Position numbers and translations under genes: made by a program
Notes under the pieces: generated by a model
The model's database searches: none
What the model was told of the DNA's origin: nothing
The model's input: only the letters and a program-made list of their open reading frames with translations
Assembly: GCF_900149695.1 (NCBI RefSeq)
Contig: NZ_LT703006.1
Coordinates: forward strand, 1-64,000
From: Anderseniella sp. Alg231-50
GTDB taxonomy: Bacteria > Pseudomonadota > Alphaproteobacteria > Rhizobiales > Aestuariivirgaceae
DNA length: 64,000 nt
Direction of reading: 5' to 3'
Part shown: in pieces, positions 53,812 through 63,953 of the stretch
Numbering within the stretch: the stretch's first letter is position 1
Layout: each line of letters starts with the position of its first letter

Positions 53812-54039
53812 GAAGAATGTCTGCTGCTGGCACAATTCGGTAATGCAAGGCATGTCGCAACCTTCCTGACCATCCGAATCCAAAACGGCAGTTTTGTGCG
53901 TACAGCTGCTGTTCGCAACCGGTGAGTTCAATGACGGCCATGGACCCGGCGCAGAAAACACTCACATCATCATCACGACGATCAGGCACCAGCCTCGATC
54001 GGCAATTCCCACGGCTCGCGTTATAAGATTCAGAACCGG

Positions 54040-55992
54040 TCAGGATGCGTTCGCCCGTTTGACGTCCGGTGGTGTCGCTTCATCCACCAGTGCCGCGGTC
54101 ACTTCGTCCAGCGTCATCGATGTCTGGTCACGCGAACCGAGCCGGCGCACGTTGACCGTGCCCTCTTCGGCCTCGCGGTTGCCGCACACCAGGATCACCG
54201 GCACCTTGGCCAGCGAGTGTTCGCGCACCTTGTAATTGATCTTCTCATTACGGAAGTCGGTGATGACCTGAAGACCGGCCTTTTTCAGCCTGGCGGCAAC
54301 CTGTTCGCCATAAGCATCTGCGTCCTGCGTAATGGTGGCAACCACCACCTGCACAGGAGCAAACCACAACGGCATATGCCCGGCATAATTCTCGATCAGA
54401 ATACCCAGGAACCGTTCCATGGATCCGCAAATGGCGCGGTGGATCATCACCGGCTGCTTCTTCTCCGAGTCGCTGTCGATGTAGAATGCACCGAAGCGTT
54501 CCGGCAGGTTGAAATCCACCTGTGTCGTGCCGCACTGCCAGTCACGGCCAATGGCGTCCCGCAGCACATATTCGAACTTCGGACCATAAAAGGCCCCCTC
54601 GCCCGGGTTGATCTCGGTTTTGATCTTGCCTTCTGATTGTGCCTCGATCTGCTCGAGCACCTCGCCCATGATTTTCTCAGCAGCATCCCAGCTTTCATCG
54701 GAACCGACGCGTTTTTCCGGCCTTGTCGACAGTTTCACCGTGATTTCGTCAAAGCCGAAATCCGCATAAGTCGACAGGATCAGGTTATTGATCCGCATGC
54801 ATTCGGACGCCATCTGCTCTTCGGTGCAAAACACATGTGCGTCGTCTTGCGTGAAACCGCGCACCCGCATCAGCCCGTGCAGTGCGCCGGAGGGTTCATA
54901 ACGATGGACGTTGCCGAATTCTGCATATTTGACAGGCAATTCCCGGTAAGATTTCAGTCCGTGCTTGAAGATTTGCACGTGTCCCGGACAATTCATCGGC
55001 TTGATTGCAAATACACGGTCGTCTTCCGTTTGGGTGACGAACATGTTTTCCCGATACCAGTCCCAGTGGCCGGATGTCTCCCACAGGGCTTTGTCCAGGA
55101 TTTCCGGCGCATTGACCTCTTCATAGCCTTGCGCATCGAGCCTGCGGCGCATGTAGTTCACCAGGTTCTGGAACATGCGCCAGCCCTTGGCATGCCAGAA
55201 TACCACGCCGGGACCTTCTTCCTGGAAATGAAACAGGTCCATTTCGCGGCCAAGCTTGCGGTGGTCGCGTTTTTCAGCTTCCTCCAGCATCATCAGGTAA
55301 TTGTCGAGCTCGGCCTGGGTTGCCCACGCCGTGCCGTAAATCCGCGTCAGCATCTCGTTGTCACTGTCACCGCGCCAATACGCACCAGCCACCTTCATCA
55401 GCTTGAAGGCCGAGCCGATCTGGCCCGTGGACGCCATATGCGGCCCGCGGCACAGGTCAAACCAGTCGCCCTGATAGTAGATTTTCAGCTCTTCCTCGTC
55501 AGGTATCGCATCGACCAGCTCAACCTTGTAGGCCTCGCCCTTGTCACGGAACACCTGCTTGACCTTGTCGCGCGGCCAGACTTCTTTGGTGAACGGCTTG
55601 TTGCGCTGGATGATCTCACGCATCTTCTTCTCGATCACCGGCAAATCTTCCGTCGTAAACGGTTGATTTCGCTTGAAATCATAGAAGAAACCGTTCTCGA
55701 TCACGGGGCCAATAGTGACCTGGGTGCCCGGCCACAGTTCCTGAACGGCTTCGGCCATCACGTGGGCCGCGTCATGCCGGATCAGTTCCAGCGCGTCGGC
55801 ATCTTCACGCATGATGATCTTGAACTCGGCATCCGCATCAATCGGGTCGGACAGATCCGCAAGCGCGCCGTCCAGCATGACGGCAACGGCCTTTTTCTGC
55901 AGCGACTTGGCAATCGAGCCCGCGACGTCGCGCCCGCTTGTGCCGGCCTCGAACTGGCGAACGGATCCATCTGGAAATGTAAGGGAAATCAT
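54040..55992 (-). CDS. thrS: Threonyl-tRNA synthetase
   Basis: A 650-residue class II synthetase of usual length. It has the N-terminal TGS domain ([23 protein letters not shown]), the editing domain with [19 protein letters not shown], the SAD region, then the catalytic core ([44 protein letters not shown]) and the anticodon-binding domain. The Zn-binding Cys lies in MNCPGHV and His residues follow. ATG 55992 has GAGGTG before it; a longer frame to 56025 adds 11 unrelated residues. Essential for protein synthesis. Confidence 0.96.
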   Translation of the reverse strand: MISLTFPDGSVRQFEAGTSGRDVAGSIAKSLQKKAVAVMLDGALADLSDPIDADAEFKIIMREDADALELIRHDAAHVMAEAVQELWPGTQVTIGPVIENGFFYDFKRNQPFTTEDLPVIEKKMREIIQRNKPFTKEVWPRDKVKQVFRDKGEAYKVELVDAIPDEEELKIYYQGDWFDLCRGPHMASTGQIGSAFKLMKVAGAYWRGDSDNEMLTRIYGTAWATQAELDNYLMMLEEAEKRDHRKLGREMDLFHFQEEGPGVVFWHAKGWRMFQNLVNYMRRRLDAQGYEEVNAPEILDKALWETSGHWDWYRENMFVTQTEDDRVFAIKPMNCPGHVQIFKHGLKSYRELPVKYAEFGNVHRYEPSGALHGLMRVRGFTQDDAHVFCTEEQMASECMRINNLILSTYADFGFDEITVKLSTRPEKRVGSDESWDAAEKIMGEVLEQIEAQSEGKIKTEINPGEGAFYGPKFEYVLRDAIGRDWQCGTTQVDFNLPERFGAFYIDSDSEKKQPVMIHRAICGSMERFLGILIENYAGHMPLWFAPVQVVVATITQDADAYGEQVAARLKKAGLQVITDFRNEKINYKVREHSLAKVPVILVCGNREAEEGTVNVRRLGSRDQTSMTLDEVTAALVDEATPPDVKRANAS

Positions 55993-56086
55993 TATCGTCA
56001 CCTCTTGCTCACTCTCTGCATACAAACGCAGGTAAGCTGACTAATTTTGGTTTGCCTGCACGCAGTCTGTGCGCGCAATGGGCGTC

Positions 56087-56458
56087 TTATTGCCCGTTAT
56101 CGGTCCGCTTCGTCAAGCGGGCATAACGCCAGACTTTCAATCCGGCCCGCTCAATTTCATCCGGCACCGGGTCATGGCCACTCGTTCCCCACGGATTGCA
56201 GCGTGCAATCCTGAAAAGCCCAAGCCAGAATCCGGCCCACGCCCCATGCACGGAAATCGCCTCCATGGTGTAGCTGGAACATGTCGGCAGGTGCCGGCAG
56301 GTGCGGCCAAAAAAATACGACAGGGTCAGTTGGTATCCGCGAATGAGGACCAGCATCACCGATGCCACAGGGCCTTGTCGCGGCTTTACTGGAAACGGTC
56401 GGTCTTTCAATCTATTGCTCCGTGTTCGAGCGCTAATCTGACGCTCAACCTGCACCAT
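56087..56458 (-). CDS. yidD: Membrane protein insertion efficiency factor YidD
   Basis: A 123-residue protein. The core VLIRGYQLTLSYFFGRTCRHLPTCSSYTMEAI then LGLFRIARCNPWGTSGHDPVP matches YidD, including the Cys-containing CRHLPTCSSY and the RCNPW motif. YidD assists insertion of membrane proteins by YidC. The N terminus before residue 30 is more basic than usual. ATG 56458 was chosen because the upstream extension to 56554 has no similarity. It is about 95 bases downstream of thrS in the same direction and divergent from betC, 18 bases apart, so the promoters must overlap. Confidence 0.87.
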   Translation of the reverse strand: MVQVERQISARTRSNRLKDRPFPVKPRQGPVASVMLVLIRGYQLTLSYFFGRTCRHLPTCSSYTMEAISVHGAWAGFWLGLFRIARCNPWGTSGHDPVPDEIERAGLKVWRYARLTKRTDNGQ

Positions 56459-56476
56459 CTCATATAGGGATCCACC

Positions 56477-58021
56477 ATGCCTGAAAACAAACCCAATATT
56501 GTACTCATCATGGTCGATCAGCTGTCTGCCCTGTTTCTGTCGTCCTACGGGCATCCGGTGGTCCAGACACCCAACATAGACCGGTTGGCTGAAGACGGCG
56601 TGGTATTCGAGAATTTCTACTCGCCAAGCCCGCTGTGCGCACCGGCTCGCGCTGCAATGATGTCCGGGCAGTTGCCGTCACGCAACCGGGTGTACGACAA
56701 TGCCGCCGAGTTTGCTTCCCAGATACCGAGCTTTGCGCATTATCTGAGGCTGGAAGGCTATCGCACTTGCCTGTCCGGCAAGATGCATTTTGTCGGCCCC
56801 GACCAGCTGCACGGGTTTGAAGAACGCCTGACCACCGACATTTACCCGGCCGACTTCGGCTGGACACCGGACTGGCGCAAACCCCAGGAGCGCGTCGACT
56901 GGTGGTACCATAACCTGTTGTCGGTCAAGCAGGCGGGTATAGCCGAGCAGACCAACCAGCTCGAATATGATGACGAAGTCGGTTTTCAGGCCTGCCGGCG
57001 CATATACGACTATGCCCGCAATCCGGAACAGCGCCCGTTCTGCCTGGTTGCGTCATTCACCCATCCGCATGACCCGTACGCTGCGCGGGCCAAATACTGG
57101 AACCTGTATTCGGACGATGACATAGACGCACCACTTACCCCGGCGTTTGCCTATGATGACATGGACCCGCACAGCCAGCGGCTATGGAAAGTGTCGGCCA
57201 TGGATGACTATGACATCTCGGACCAGGACATCCGCAATGCCAGGCGCGCCTATTATGCCAATATCTCCTATCTGGACGACCATGTCGGCAAGATACTCGA
57301 CACGCTTGATGATTGCGGACTGAGTGACGACACCATCATCATGTTCACCTCTGACCACGGCGATATGCTCGGCGAGCGCGGCCTCTGGTACAAGATGAGT
57401 TTCATGGAGCATTCCGCCCGTGTGCCGCTCATTGTCTCGGCGCCGGGCCGGTATAAGGCGCGCCGGGTAACACAACCGACCTCACTGCTTGATATCGTGC
57501 CGACACTGAGCGATATCGCCGGGCGCAAAGACCATGCAGCAACACTGGACGGGCAATCTCTCCTGCCGCTGCTGGTAGGTGGCGCGGAAACCCCCGAACA
57601 CGCCGTCTATGCCGAATTGACCGCAGAAGGTTGCCTTGCGCCACTGTTCATGATCCGGCAGGCAAACTGGAAATACACCGCATCACGCCCTGATCCGGAC
57701 CAGTTGTTCGACCTCACCGCAGATCCGCACGAGATGACCAATCTTGCAGGCCATCCCGATCATGCTGACGTCGTCCGCAAATTCAGGTCCATGGCGGCAG
57801 CGCGCTGGAACCCGTCGAAACTGGAGGCTGAAATCAAGGAAAGCCAGCTGGTGAGACTTGCCGTATGGCAGGCCCTGCGCAAAGGCAACTGGTATCCATG
57901 GGATTATCAGCCACTGCGCGATGCATCAGAACAGTACATGCGCAATCACAAGGACCTGAACGTGCTGGAAAAAACCTCCCGGTTCCCGCCACCGCCGAAG
58001 CCGGACAAGAGATCAGGCTGA
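56477..58021 (+). CDS. betC: Choline-sulfatase
   Basis: A 514-residue sulfatase. The formylglycine site is LCAPARAAMMSG with Cys54, and metal ligands lie in NIVLIMVDQLS and FTSDHGDMLGERGLW. The choline-sulfatase specific segments are clear: MHFVGPDQLHGFEERLTTDIYPADFGWTPDW and the C-terminal WDYQPLRDASEQYMRNH. It cleaves choline-O-sulfate to choline and sulfate, feeding glycine betaine synthesis and sulfur supply. The usual betA/betB/betI neighbours are absent. The Cys-type site needs the aerobic formylglycine enzyme or anSME, not in this window. Confidence 0.92.
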   Translation: MPENKPNIVLIMVDQLSALFLSSYGHPVVQTPNIDRLAEDGVVFENFYSPSPLCAPARAAMMSGQLPSRNRVYDNAAEFASQIPSFAHYLRLEGYRTCLSGKMHFVGPDQLHGFEERLTTDIYPADFGWTPDWRKPQERVDWWYHNLLSVKQAGIAEQTNQLEYDDEVGFQACRRIYDYARNPEQRPFCLVASFTHPHDPYAARAKYWNLYSDDDIDAPLTPAFAYDDMDPHSQRLWKVSAMDDYDISDQDIRNARRAYYANISYLDDHVGKILDTLDDCGLSDDTIIMFTSDHGDMLGERGLWYKMSFMEHSARVPLIVSAPGRYKARRVTQPTSLLDIVPTLSDIAGRKDHAATLDGQSLLPLLVGGAETPEHAVYAELTAEGCLAPLFMIRQANWKYTASRPDPDQLFDLTADPHEMTNLAGHPDHADVVRKFRSMAAARWNPSKLEAEIKESQLVRLAVWQALRKGNWYPWDYQPLRDASEQYMRNHKDLNVLEKTSRFPPPPKPDKRSG

Positions 58022-58468
58022 CTGGGCAGCATTCTCGCCGGTCTTACCTTCCGCCATGTCAATCGCATTGCACACGGCATCGAAGGTCAACAGGGTTGAA
58101 GCATGGCGCGCCTTGAAATCACGCACCGGAGACAGTGCTTCAAGATCGGACCATTTGCCGTCGGGCGCCGGTCCGGCATTCTTCAGCATGTCGTACATCT
58201 GATCACGAACCACGCGCAACTCATCGGGCGTGGACCCGACAACGTGATGCGCCATGATGGAGGAAGATGCCTGCCCGAGCGCGCACGCTTTCACATCATG
58301 GGCAAAATCGGACACCACGCCATTATCCAGCATGAGATCGACAGTTACCTTGGAACCGCACAATTTCGAGTGGGCAACAGCACTGCCTTGCGGCGCTGGC
58401 AATCTGCCCAACCGGGGAATATCTGCGGCAAACCCGAGGATTTGCTTGTTGTAGACGTCGTTTATCAT
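58013..58468 (-). CDS. NifU/IscU-like iron-sulfur scaffold protein
   Basis: A 151-residue protein. The Cys residues in HSKLCGSKVTVDL, DVKACALGQASSSIMA and FDAVCNAI match the three ligands of the SufU/NifU N-terminal scaffold fold. The alphaproteobacterial group often lies by folE and hisI, as here. It builds or transfers Fe-S or zinc for SUF-type assembly. ATG 58468 is preferred over the TTG at 58480. It overlaps the convergent betC gene by nine bases and is divergent from folE, with about 235 bases between starts. Confidence 0.85.
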   Translation of the reverse strand: MINDVYNKQILGFAADIPRLGRLPAPQGSAVAHSKLCGSKVTVDLMLDNGVVSDFAHDVKACALGQASSSIMAHHVVGSTPDELRVVRDQMYDMLKNAGPAPDGKWSDLEALSPVRDFKARHASTLLTFDAVCNAIDMAEGKTGENAAQSA

Positions 58469-58701
58469 GGCAGCGCTCAATATGGGTCGAACTCGCTTGT
58501 ATTACCAGCCTCATTCCGCCATATGCTGTATGCATGCCCCCACCGCAATCTCTCTTTTGGATTCCGGCTAAGCTTATGCTAATACCAAGTCCTGAATCTG
58601 GATTTTAGGAAATTTGCTGAACTCAAGTGAACCCGAACTGACAAATCAGCGTTAAATCAACGAATTTAGCCCTGAAATTACAAGACTCTATCGAGGCCCG
58701 A

Positions 58702-59343
58702 ATGGACGCTGTCGTTAAACATATAGGTACTGCAAAACCCGATATCGGGTCCGGCCCCGAGATTGAAAAGCCCACTGAAGAAGAGGCGCTGGCAGCCGTG
58801 CGTACGCTGATTGCATGGGCCGGAGATGATCCGGACCGTGAAGGTCTGCTGGACACGCCAAAGCGGGTGCTCAAGGCATATTCGGAATTGTTCTCCGGTT
58901 ACAACTCAGACGGTCGCGACGCACTGCAGCGCACCTTTGAGGATGTCGGCGGCTATGACGACATTGTACTGGTGCGAAACATCGAGTTTTTCTCGCATTG
59001 CGAACACCACATGGTGCCGTTCCAGGGCCATGCTCACATCGCTTACCTGCCAAACAACGGTGTTGTTGGGCTGTCAAAGCTGGCACGTGTTGTAGAAGTT
59101 TTCTCACGTCGCTTGCAGACCCAGGAAAACCTGACCGCGCAGATCGTGCACGCAATTGACACACAACTGGATGCGCGCGGCGTCGCAGTCATGGTTGAGG
59201 CGGTTCATAACTGCATGACCATGCGTGGTGTGCAGAAACGTGATGCCTCTACGCTGACCACCCGGTTTACCGGTGATTTCAAGTCACAACCGGCTCTGCA
59301 GGCACGCTTCATGGAAATGGTGCGGTATCGCCAACCCGACTGA
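58702..59343 (+). CDS. folE: GTP cyclohydrolase I
   Basis: A 213-residue enzyme with all GCH-I signatures: [17 protein letters not shown] (Zn-binding Cys just before in HCEHH), [24 protein letters not shown] and [19 protein letters not shown], where Cys and His complete the site. It forms dihydroneopterin triphosphate from GTP, the first step of folate synthesis. N-terminal residues 1-30 are extra and acidic. hisI follows 30 bases later, in the same orientation. Confidence 0.95.
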   Translation: MDAVVKHIGTAKPDIGSGPEIEKPTEEEALAAVRTLIAWAGDDPDREGLLDTPKRVLKAYSELFSGYNSDGRDALQRTFEDVGGYDDIVLVRNIEFFSHCEHHMVPFQGHAHIAYLPNNGVVGLSKLARVVEVFSRRLQTQENLTAQIVHAIDTQLDARGVAVMVEAVHNCMTMRGVQKRDASTLTTRFTGDFKSQPALQARFMEMVRYRQPD

Positions 59344-59373
59344 TACTTTCGCCAACTTCAGGGGAACACTTAC

Positions 59374-59817
59374 TTGACCGATACGCAATTTCCCCTTCAG
59401 TCCAGCATTGATGATGTTGAAGAAGGCGGCGAATTTGCCCCGCGTTTTGATGACGCCGGGTTGATTCCGGCCATGGCAATTGATGCAGCGACCAATGCGC
59501 CCTTGATGTTTGCCTTCATGAACGAAGAAAGCCTGGCCCTGTCGCTTGAGACAGGACTGGCGCACTATTATTCGCGCTCACGCAGGTCCTTGTGGAAGAA
59601 GGGCGAAACGTCGGGACAATTGCAGCACATCGAGCGCATTCGAACCGACTGTGATCAGGACATACTTGTGCTGGAGGTCCGCGTGGCCGGCGACGGCGCT
59701 GCATGTCACACCGGGCGCGCGACCTGTTTCTACCGGCAGGTGAACAAGGACCTCAGCCTGACGACGATCGACAATGTCAGAAAAATTGATCCCGAAGCGA
59801 CATACGGCAAAAAATAG
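59374..59817 (+). CDS. hisI: Phosphoribosyl-AMP cyclohydrolase
   Basis: A 147-residue enzyme. [54 protein letters not shown] and the Zn-binding [12 protein letters not shown] are diagnostic. It opens the ring of phosphoribosyl-AMP in histidine synthesis. The start is TTG 59374, with AGGGGA eight bases upstream. No other his gene is next to it, so the pathway is scattered. Confidence 0.94.
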   Translation: MTDTQFPLQSSIDDVEEGGEFAPRFDDAGLIPAMAIDAATNAPLMFAFMNEESLALSLETGLAHYYSRSRRSLWKKGETSGQLQHIERIRTDCDQDILVLEVRVAGDGAACHTGRATCFYRQVNKDLSLTTIDNVRKIDPEATYGKK

Positions 59818-59828
59818 AACAGCCGGAT

Positions 59829-60368
59829 CTACGCCGAGTTCCGGACCTCTTCATACTCCGGCTGCGGCGTGACGGCTGCCGCATCGGAAGAGGCCTTTTT
59901 CGCAGGCTGAGCAGGTTTCGACGGGGCAGACTTGGCGGCAGCTTTCTTCGCCTTTTCGGGCTTCGTTTCGTCTTCCTCGGTCAATGCCTGCAGCAGCAGG
60001 TCATGCACGTCCGCAAGCGTTATCATTCCCTTGATCTCACCATCCTGGGTGACCAGGACAAATTCTGACGAGGTGTTATTCAGCAGCTCCATCACCTGAA
60101 TGATGTGCGTTGTCATTTCGCATGCCGGAACCAGGTCGCGGACCAGGTCACTGGCGACCATCTGCATTACTGAAGAACCGAGCCGACCGGACGCATTGAT
60201 GATGTCCTTCTGCGACAGCGTACCCTTGACTTCGCCATACTCGCTCAGGATGACTGTTCCCGGCGCACTGCATGACAGCAGGTATTCGCACACATCGACA
60301 AGTTTGGTGGACTGCACAATTGCCGGAACACCACGCCCATATTGTTCAACAATGTCCGCGGCATTCAT
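59829..60368 (-). CDS. CBS-pair protein with Ala/Lys/Pro-rich tail
   Basis: A 179-residue protein. Two CBS motifs occupy residues 5-130 (VDVCEYLLSCSAPGTVILSEYGEVKGTLSQKDII, and ELLNNTSSEFVLVTQDGEIKGMITLADVHDLLL). The tail is low-complexity, rich in Lys, Ala, Pro and Ser (KPEKAKKAAAKSAPSKPAQP). CBS pairs bind adenosyl nucleotides. It is convergent with hisI. What it regulates is unknown; no membrane or enzyme domain is fused. Confidence 0.78.
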   Translation of the reverse strand: MNAADIVEQYGRGVPAIVQSTKLVDVCEYLLSCSAPGTVILSEYGEVKGTLSQKDIINASGRLGSSVMQMVASDLVRDLVPACEMTTHIIQVMELLNNTSSEFVLVTQDGEIKGMITLADVHDLLLQALTEEDETKPEKAKKAAAKSAPSKPAQPAKKASSDAAAVTPQPEYEEVRNSA

Positions 60369-60573
60369 TGCAGGTACTTACCTTTTTTCGCAAAAAGTGG
60401 AGTTCAATCCCTCGATGCTGGATTATTGGCACAAAACCCTTAATCAGATGTTTCTGGAACGGCTTGTATCTGTTTCAATGGCAATCAAGATTGAATCCAT
60501 CCAAAAAATAAATTCTCATCGTTCTCAATGAGATAGCACAGCATGCCTGAACAGGGCCGCGCGCCGGTTCCGT

Positions 60574-61359
60574 TCAGCTGCTTCTGGCCGGATCGAACCA
60601 CCCGAACAACAGCAATCCGGTCAGAAAACCACCCAGATGGGCTTCCCAGGCAATACGGCCGTCGCTCAGCAGGCCCGATGACGCCGACAACATGTCGATA
60701 CCGAGCCAGATTGCGATGAAAATGAGCGCCGCCTTATTGGAGAAAAGCTGCACCAGAGGCTCCGGAGGCACCAGACTGAGATCTTTGCGCAAACTGGTCA
60801 TCAACGTCCCGCCATGAGCGAAAATCAACCGCACAGCCACCGCCATCTGCCCCGCGATGGCGCCCGATGCGCCGACCAGAATTGCTCCGGTGCCCCAATT
60901 CAGGACCATGGAGAAGGCTGCAGCAACAGCAGCAGCAAGCATTGAAAGACCAATAAACCTGGCGGTTCCCAATCGCCTTGCCGCAACCGAGCCGAAGGCC
61001 AGCATCCAGACCATGTTCATAACAAGGTGGGTCCAGCTTCCGTGCAACAGCGCGTATGAGAAGAACGACGTTACCCGTGCAAGCTCACCCCCGGGCAGCT
61101 GCTGACCGCCAAGCTCCGGCAGTGCCTGAAAACGCGCCGGCAGAAACGCCAGTGTCAGAACGACACGGTTATAGGTATCGCTGCCGACAAGCTGCAGACA
61201 GGCATGAATGACCAGCATTGTGCCGGCTAGCAACAACACCACGCCCGGCGCGTTGATGGCGGGTGGCGGTGTACGGCGAATATTCAGAGCCTCAAACTCC
61301 TCACGCGTCAGTCTGCCTTCTTCAAATCGCCGGTTTTCAGGGGATTTCTCGTCTTTCAT
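60574..61359 (-). CDS. Rhomboid-family intramembrane serine protease
   Basis: A 261-residue protein with about six helices. The GAS-G catalytic Ser motif is ILVGASGAIAGQMA, preceded by HGSWTHLVMNMVWMLAFG with the conserved N and H, and the catalytic His is in AWEAHLGGFLTGLL near the C terminus. It cleaves within membranes. ATG 61359 is used. It is read toward the CBS-pair gene, with about 205 bases between. The soluble N-terminal segment is charged. Confidence 0.85.
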   Translation of the reverse strand: MKDEKSPENRRFEEGRLTREEFEALNIRRTPPPAINAPGVVLLLAGTMLVIHACLQLVGSDTYNRVVLTLAFLPARFQALPELGGQQLPGGELARVTSFFSYALLHGSWTHLVMNMVWMLAFGSVAARRLGTARFIGLSMLAAAVAAAFSMVLNWGTGAILVGASGAIAGQMAVAVRLIFAHGGTLMTSLRKDLSLVPPEPLVQLFSNKAALIFIAIWLGIDMLSASSGLLSDGRIAWEAHLGGFLTGLLLFGWFDPARSS

Positions 61360-61466
61360 GAATTTGCCTGTGTATTTTCCTCTGTCTGGCACGGTGCCTG
61401 CAAAGACGGGATAGCAGCGTACAGCTTTGAAACAACGACGAGATACCAGTCAGGCAGGTGACTTAT

Positions 61467-62108
61467 ATGTCAGGCACGAACCAAATTATCAACAACGTCT
61501 CTGATGACGCGGTTATGCATCCCACCAGCCGCAGGTTGCTGCGCACCTGGGAACGCATCAGGGGCGAAGAATCCGCGCCGTTGCGAAACGACATCACCAT
61601 GCGCGATCTGGTCTCCATCATACACTGGACCTGCATACTCAATCGCGATCCCCACAAACTGTCCTACATGTACCGGCTGGCGGGATCCGCGATCTGCGAA
61701 ACAATGGGCCGGCAGTTGACCGGCACCACGGCTTTCGATGACTGGTCAAATTTCGACCGCGAAACCATAATTCGCGGCTTGGACTCCGTCGTCGGCATGA
61801 AACAACCTTGCGTCGGTCGTTTTATGGCCTATTCCTACAGCGGTTGCGAAGTCGGCTTTGAAATGGTTGCCGTGCCGGTCATTTCCGCAAATGGCAGAGA
61901 TGTCCACGCTCTTACAACCATCGCACCGTTCCGGGACGGGCGTGGTGTCACCGCCGACCCCCTGGTGGAGTTTCACGTGCGCAAAATACGCATTCTGTGG
62001 AGTGACCATCTTCCCGGCAAACCAGCTTCAACACCGGCATCCAGCAGTGACGAAGTCCGGCGTATCAACTCGAGCTTCCTGCGCGTCATCAAGGGCGGCA
62101 AAGCCTGA
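61467..62108 (+). CDS. PAS_5-type alphaproteobacterial sensory protein
   Basis: A 213-residue protein with the PAS-like domain PF07310-type pattern: HPTSRRLLRTWERIRG, LNRDPHKLSYMYRLAGSAICETMGRQLTGT and EMVAVPVISANGRDVHALTTIAPF. The family is confined to alphaproteobacteria and has no known output. ATG 61467 has AGGTG six bases upstream. The final 40 residues are Ser-rich and end with a basic KGGKA. Divergent from the rhomboid gene. Confidence 0.78.
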   Translation: MSGTNQIINNVSDDAVMHPTSRRLLRTWERIRGEESAPLRNDITMRDLVSIIHWTCILNRDPHKLSYMYRLAGSAICETMGRQLTGTTAFDDWSNFDRETIIRGLDSVVGMKQPCVGRFMAYSYSGCEVGFEMVAVPVISANGRDVHALTTIAPFRDGRGVTADPLVEFHVRKIRILWSDHLPGKPASTPASSSDEVRRINSSFLRVIKGGKA

Positions 62109-62307
62109 CGCTTGCGTCGGCAGATCTGCCGCACTTTTACAGACACTTGGCAAGGGCGGTGTGACGGCACTTTACCCGGTTCGCAATTGTGCGGTCTGTT
62201 AAGGCCGCATTTACATGAAACCGCTTAAGGTACGACGCCTGAGACGAGAGAACTGCCGGTTGCTCTCTCGACAACCCCATAATGGCACCTTGTAGAGGAC
62301 TGTCAAA

Positions 62308-62901
62308 GTGAGTGCATTTTCAGTGAAGACTGACACGAACACATCAGCAACGTCATCTGAACATGGTAAAAGGATCATATTCGGCCGCTTCATGCTGCCT
62401 GATATGAACGAGTATCCGTGCCAGGTGGCCAACATTGATGCAGATGGCGTAACGCTGCTGAGCGACCATGCGGTCGAGCCCGGAACACCGGTCATTGCCT
62501 ATCTTGATGACATCGGCCGGGTGGACGGTACCATGGATAAACCCGTCGACGAGGGATTTTACGTCGCGTTCAATCTCACCGGCAGGCGCCGTGAGCGCAT
62601 GGAACGCCGACTGGAGTGGTTCGAAACATCCGATCCGGACGGGCGCCGTGACGACCGGTTTGTTCCCAAAGACGCCGCCAATCAGATTACGCTGAACGAC
62701 GGTCGTGAATACGAATGTGAAGTTATCGATATTTCTGTTTCAGGCGCATCGATCAAAACCAGTGTTCTGCCGAGCATCGGAACCTACCTGTCGCTGGGTA
62801 GAATGCGCGGCCGTGTGGTTCGCTTTACATCAGACGGCATTGCCATTGAGTTCATGCGCCAGATCGAACCGGCAAAGCTGGCCGATCACGCGGTGCTTTA
62901 G
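62308..62901 (+). CDS. PilZ-domain protein (two PilZ-like units)
   Basis: A 197-residue protein starting at GTG 62308, with AGAGGAC before it. The N-terminal half (RIIFGRFMLPDMNEYPCQVANIDADGVTLLSDH) looks like a degenerate PilZ unit lacking the Arg pair. The second unit has RRDDRF, ECEVIDISVSGASIKTS (D-x-S-x2-G) and VRFTSDGIAIEF, and should bind c-di-GMP. Such a tandem can act as an adaptor. A TTAA-N7-TTTA sequence at 62200-62214 is one base off a CtrA box. A terminator follows the gene. Confidence 0.75.
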   Translation: MSAFSVKTDTNTSATSSEHGKRIIFGRFMLPDMNEYPCQVANIDADGVTLLSDHAVEPGTPVIAYLDDIGRVDGTMDKPVDEGFYVAFNLTGRRRERMERRLEWFETSDPDGRRDDRFVPKDAANQITLNDGREYECEVIDISVSGASIKTSVLPSIGTYLSLGRMRGRVVRFTSDGIAIEFMRQIEPAKLADHAVL

Positions 62902-62930
62902 ACACACACCGTTTCCTGTTTCATTCAAGA

Positions 62931-62963
62931 CCCGCTGAAGCGTCCTGCTTCAGCGGGTTTTTT
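62931..62963 (+). terminator. Rho-independent terminator after PilZ gene
   Basis: CCCGCTGAAG (62931-62940) pairs perfectly with CTTCAGCGGG (62948-62957) around a seven-base loop, followed by TTTTTT. Confidence 0.9.
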
Positions 62964-63152
62964 CATGCCGGCACCAGGAGCCGGAACAGCCATTGCCCAT
63001 TGCTGTTGGCGGGCCGCAGACCCGTTAGCAACTGCTTCATGATTAACGAATTTCACGCTGAACGATTCAAATCTGGCACATCTGTTTAGCTGAATCTCAA
63101 GTCCCGTTCGATAGCTTCTGTCCAACAACAAAAAAGGATGGGGCGTTAGAAA

Positions 63153-63791
63153 ATGAACACGTTGAAGGGGATAGCCTTGTGCCTGGCAGTGATGGCCACA
63201 GCACTTCCGGCACATGCCTATAACCAACAAAAGACTGGTAATCTGACCATGTCTGCAAACATTCATGCACCAGAATTCGGTGTGACCTTGCCGCCGATCG
63301 GCTATGTCCAGTTCTGCGCCCGCTACAAGGCGGAATGCCGCAATGTCGGCAGCGACAACACGCAGGCCGAGCTGAGCAACAGAACCTGGGCGCAACTGGT
63401 CGAGGTGAATGATTTTGTCAACGACAAGATCGCTCCGGCGACAGACATGGATCTGTACGGCACGGTCGAGCGCTGGGACTACCCGTCAATCGCAGGTGAT
63501 TGCGAAGACTACGTCCTCATGAAGAAGCGATACCTGGAAGGTCTCGGCTTCGCGCCCGGAGCACTGCTCATTACCGTCGTATTCGACGAAAACGGCGATG
63601 GGCACGCGGTTCTGATGGTTCGCACGGACGGCGGCGACTTTGTTCTCGACAACCGCCGCCGCACGGTCCTGCGCTGGTCGGAGACCGGATACGAGTATCT
63701 CAAGCGGCAGTCTCAGGCCAATCCACGCATATGGGTGTCGATGAGCACACGTTACGCCAGGGACAGGGACACAATCGCAGGAGCAAACTGA
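63153..63791 (+). CDS. Secreted transglutaminase-like cysteine protease (BTLCP)
   Basis: A 212-residue protein with a clear signal peptide (GIALCLAVMATALPAHAYN). The catalytic triad fits bacterial transglutaminase-like cysteine proteases: Cys in AGDCEDYVLMKK, His in GDGHAVLMVRT and Asp in VLDNRRRTVLRW. The family includes LapG-type periplasmic proteases that release adhesins in response to c-di-GMP. No LapD or adhesin gene is seen here. The start follows AAAAAGG at about 16 bases, with GGGGCG nearer. A terminator lies about 120 bases after its stop. Confidence 0.85.
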   Translation: MNTLKGIALCLAVMATALPAHAYNQQKTGNLTMSANIHAPEFGVTLPPIGYVQFCARYKAECRNVGSDNTQAELSNRTWAQLVEVNDFVNDKIAPATDMDLYGTVERWDYPSIAGDCEDYVLMKKRYLEGLGFAPGALLITVVFDENGDGHAVLMVRTDGGDFVLDNRRRTVLRWSETGYEYLKRQSQANPRIWVSMSTRYARDRDTIAGAN

Positions 63792-63911
63792 TTTGACGCG
63801 GCACTTTGGCCGCACATGCAGGTCCCGCCTTACGGCAATTGACCTGATGACTTGAACATACGGAACGGCCCGGTCGGCATCCCCTCCCCATCCCCCACCA
63901 ACCGGGTCCCA

Positions 63912-63953
63912 GGGGCCAGCATCATTCCCACCTGATGCTGGCCCCGCTTTTTT
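63912..63953 (+). terminator. Rho-independent terminator after BTLCP gene
   Basis: GGGGCCAGCATCA (63912-63924) pairs with TGATGCTGGCCCC (63933-63945) with an eight-base loop, followed by GCTTTTTT. The first 120 bases after the gene hold nothing recognisable. Confidence 0.9.

Noticed and set aside
53747-53989. 80-residue frame on the minus strand after the cNMP-EAL gene
   Set aside because: It overlaps the end of the EAL gene, has no recognisable domain and no good ribosome site.
54637-56040. 467-residue frame antisense to thrS
   Set aside because: It is the mirror of a highly conserved synthetase gene and has no domain of its own.
62200-62214. CtrA-like site TTAA-N7-TTTA before the PilZ gene
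   Set aside because: One mismatch in the second half-site; kept only as a note.
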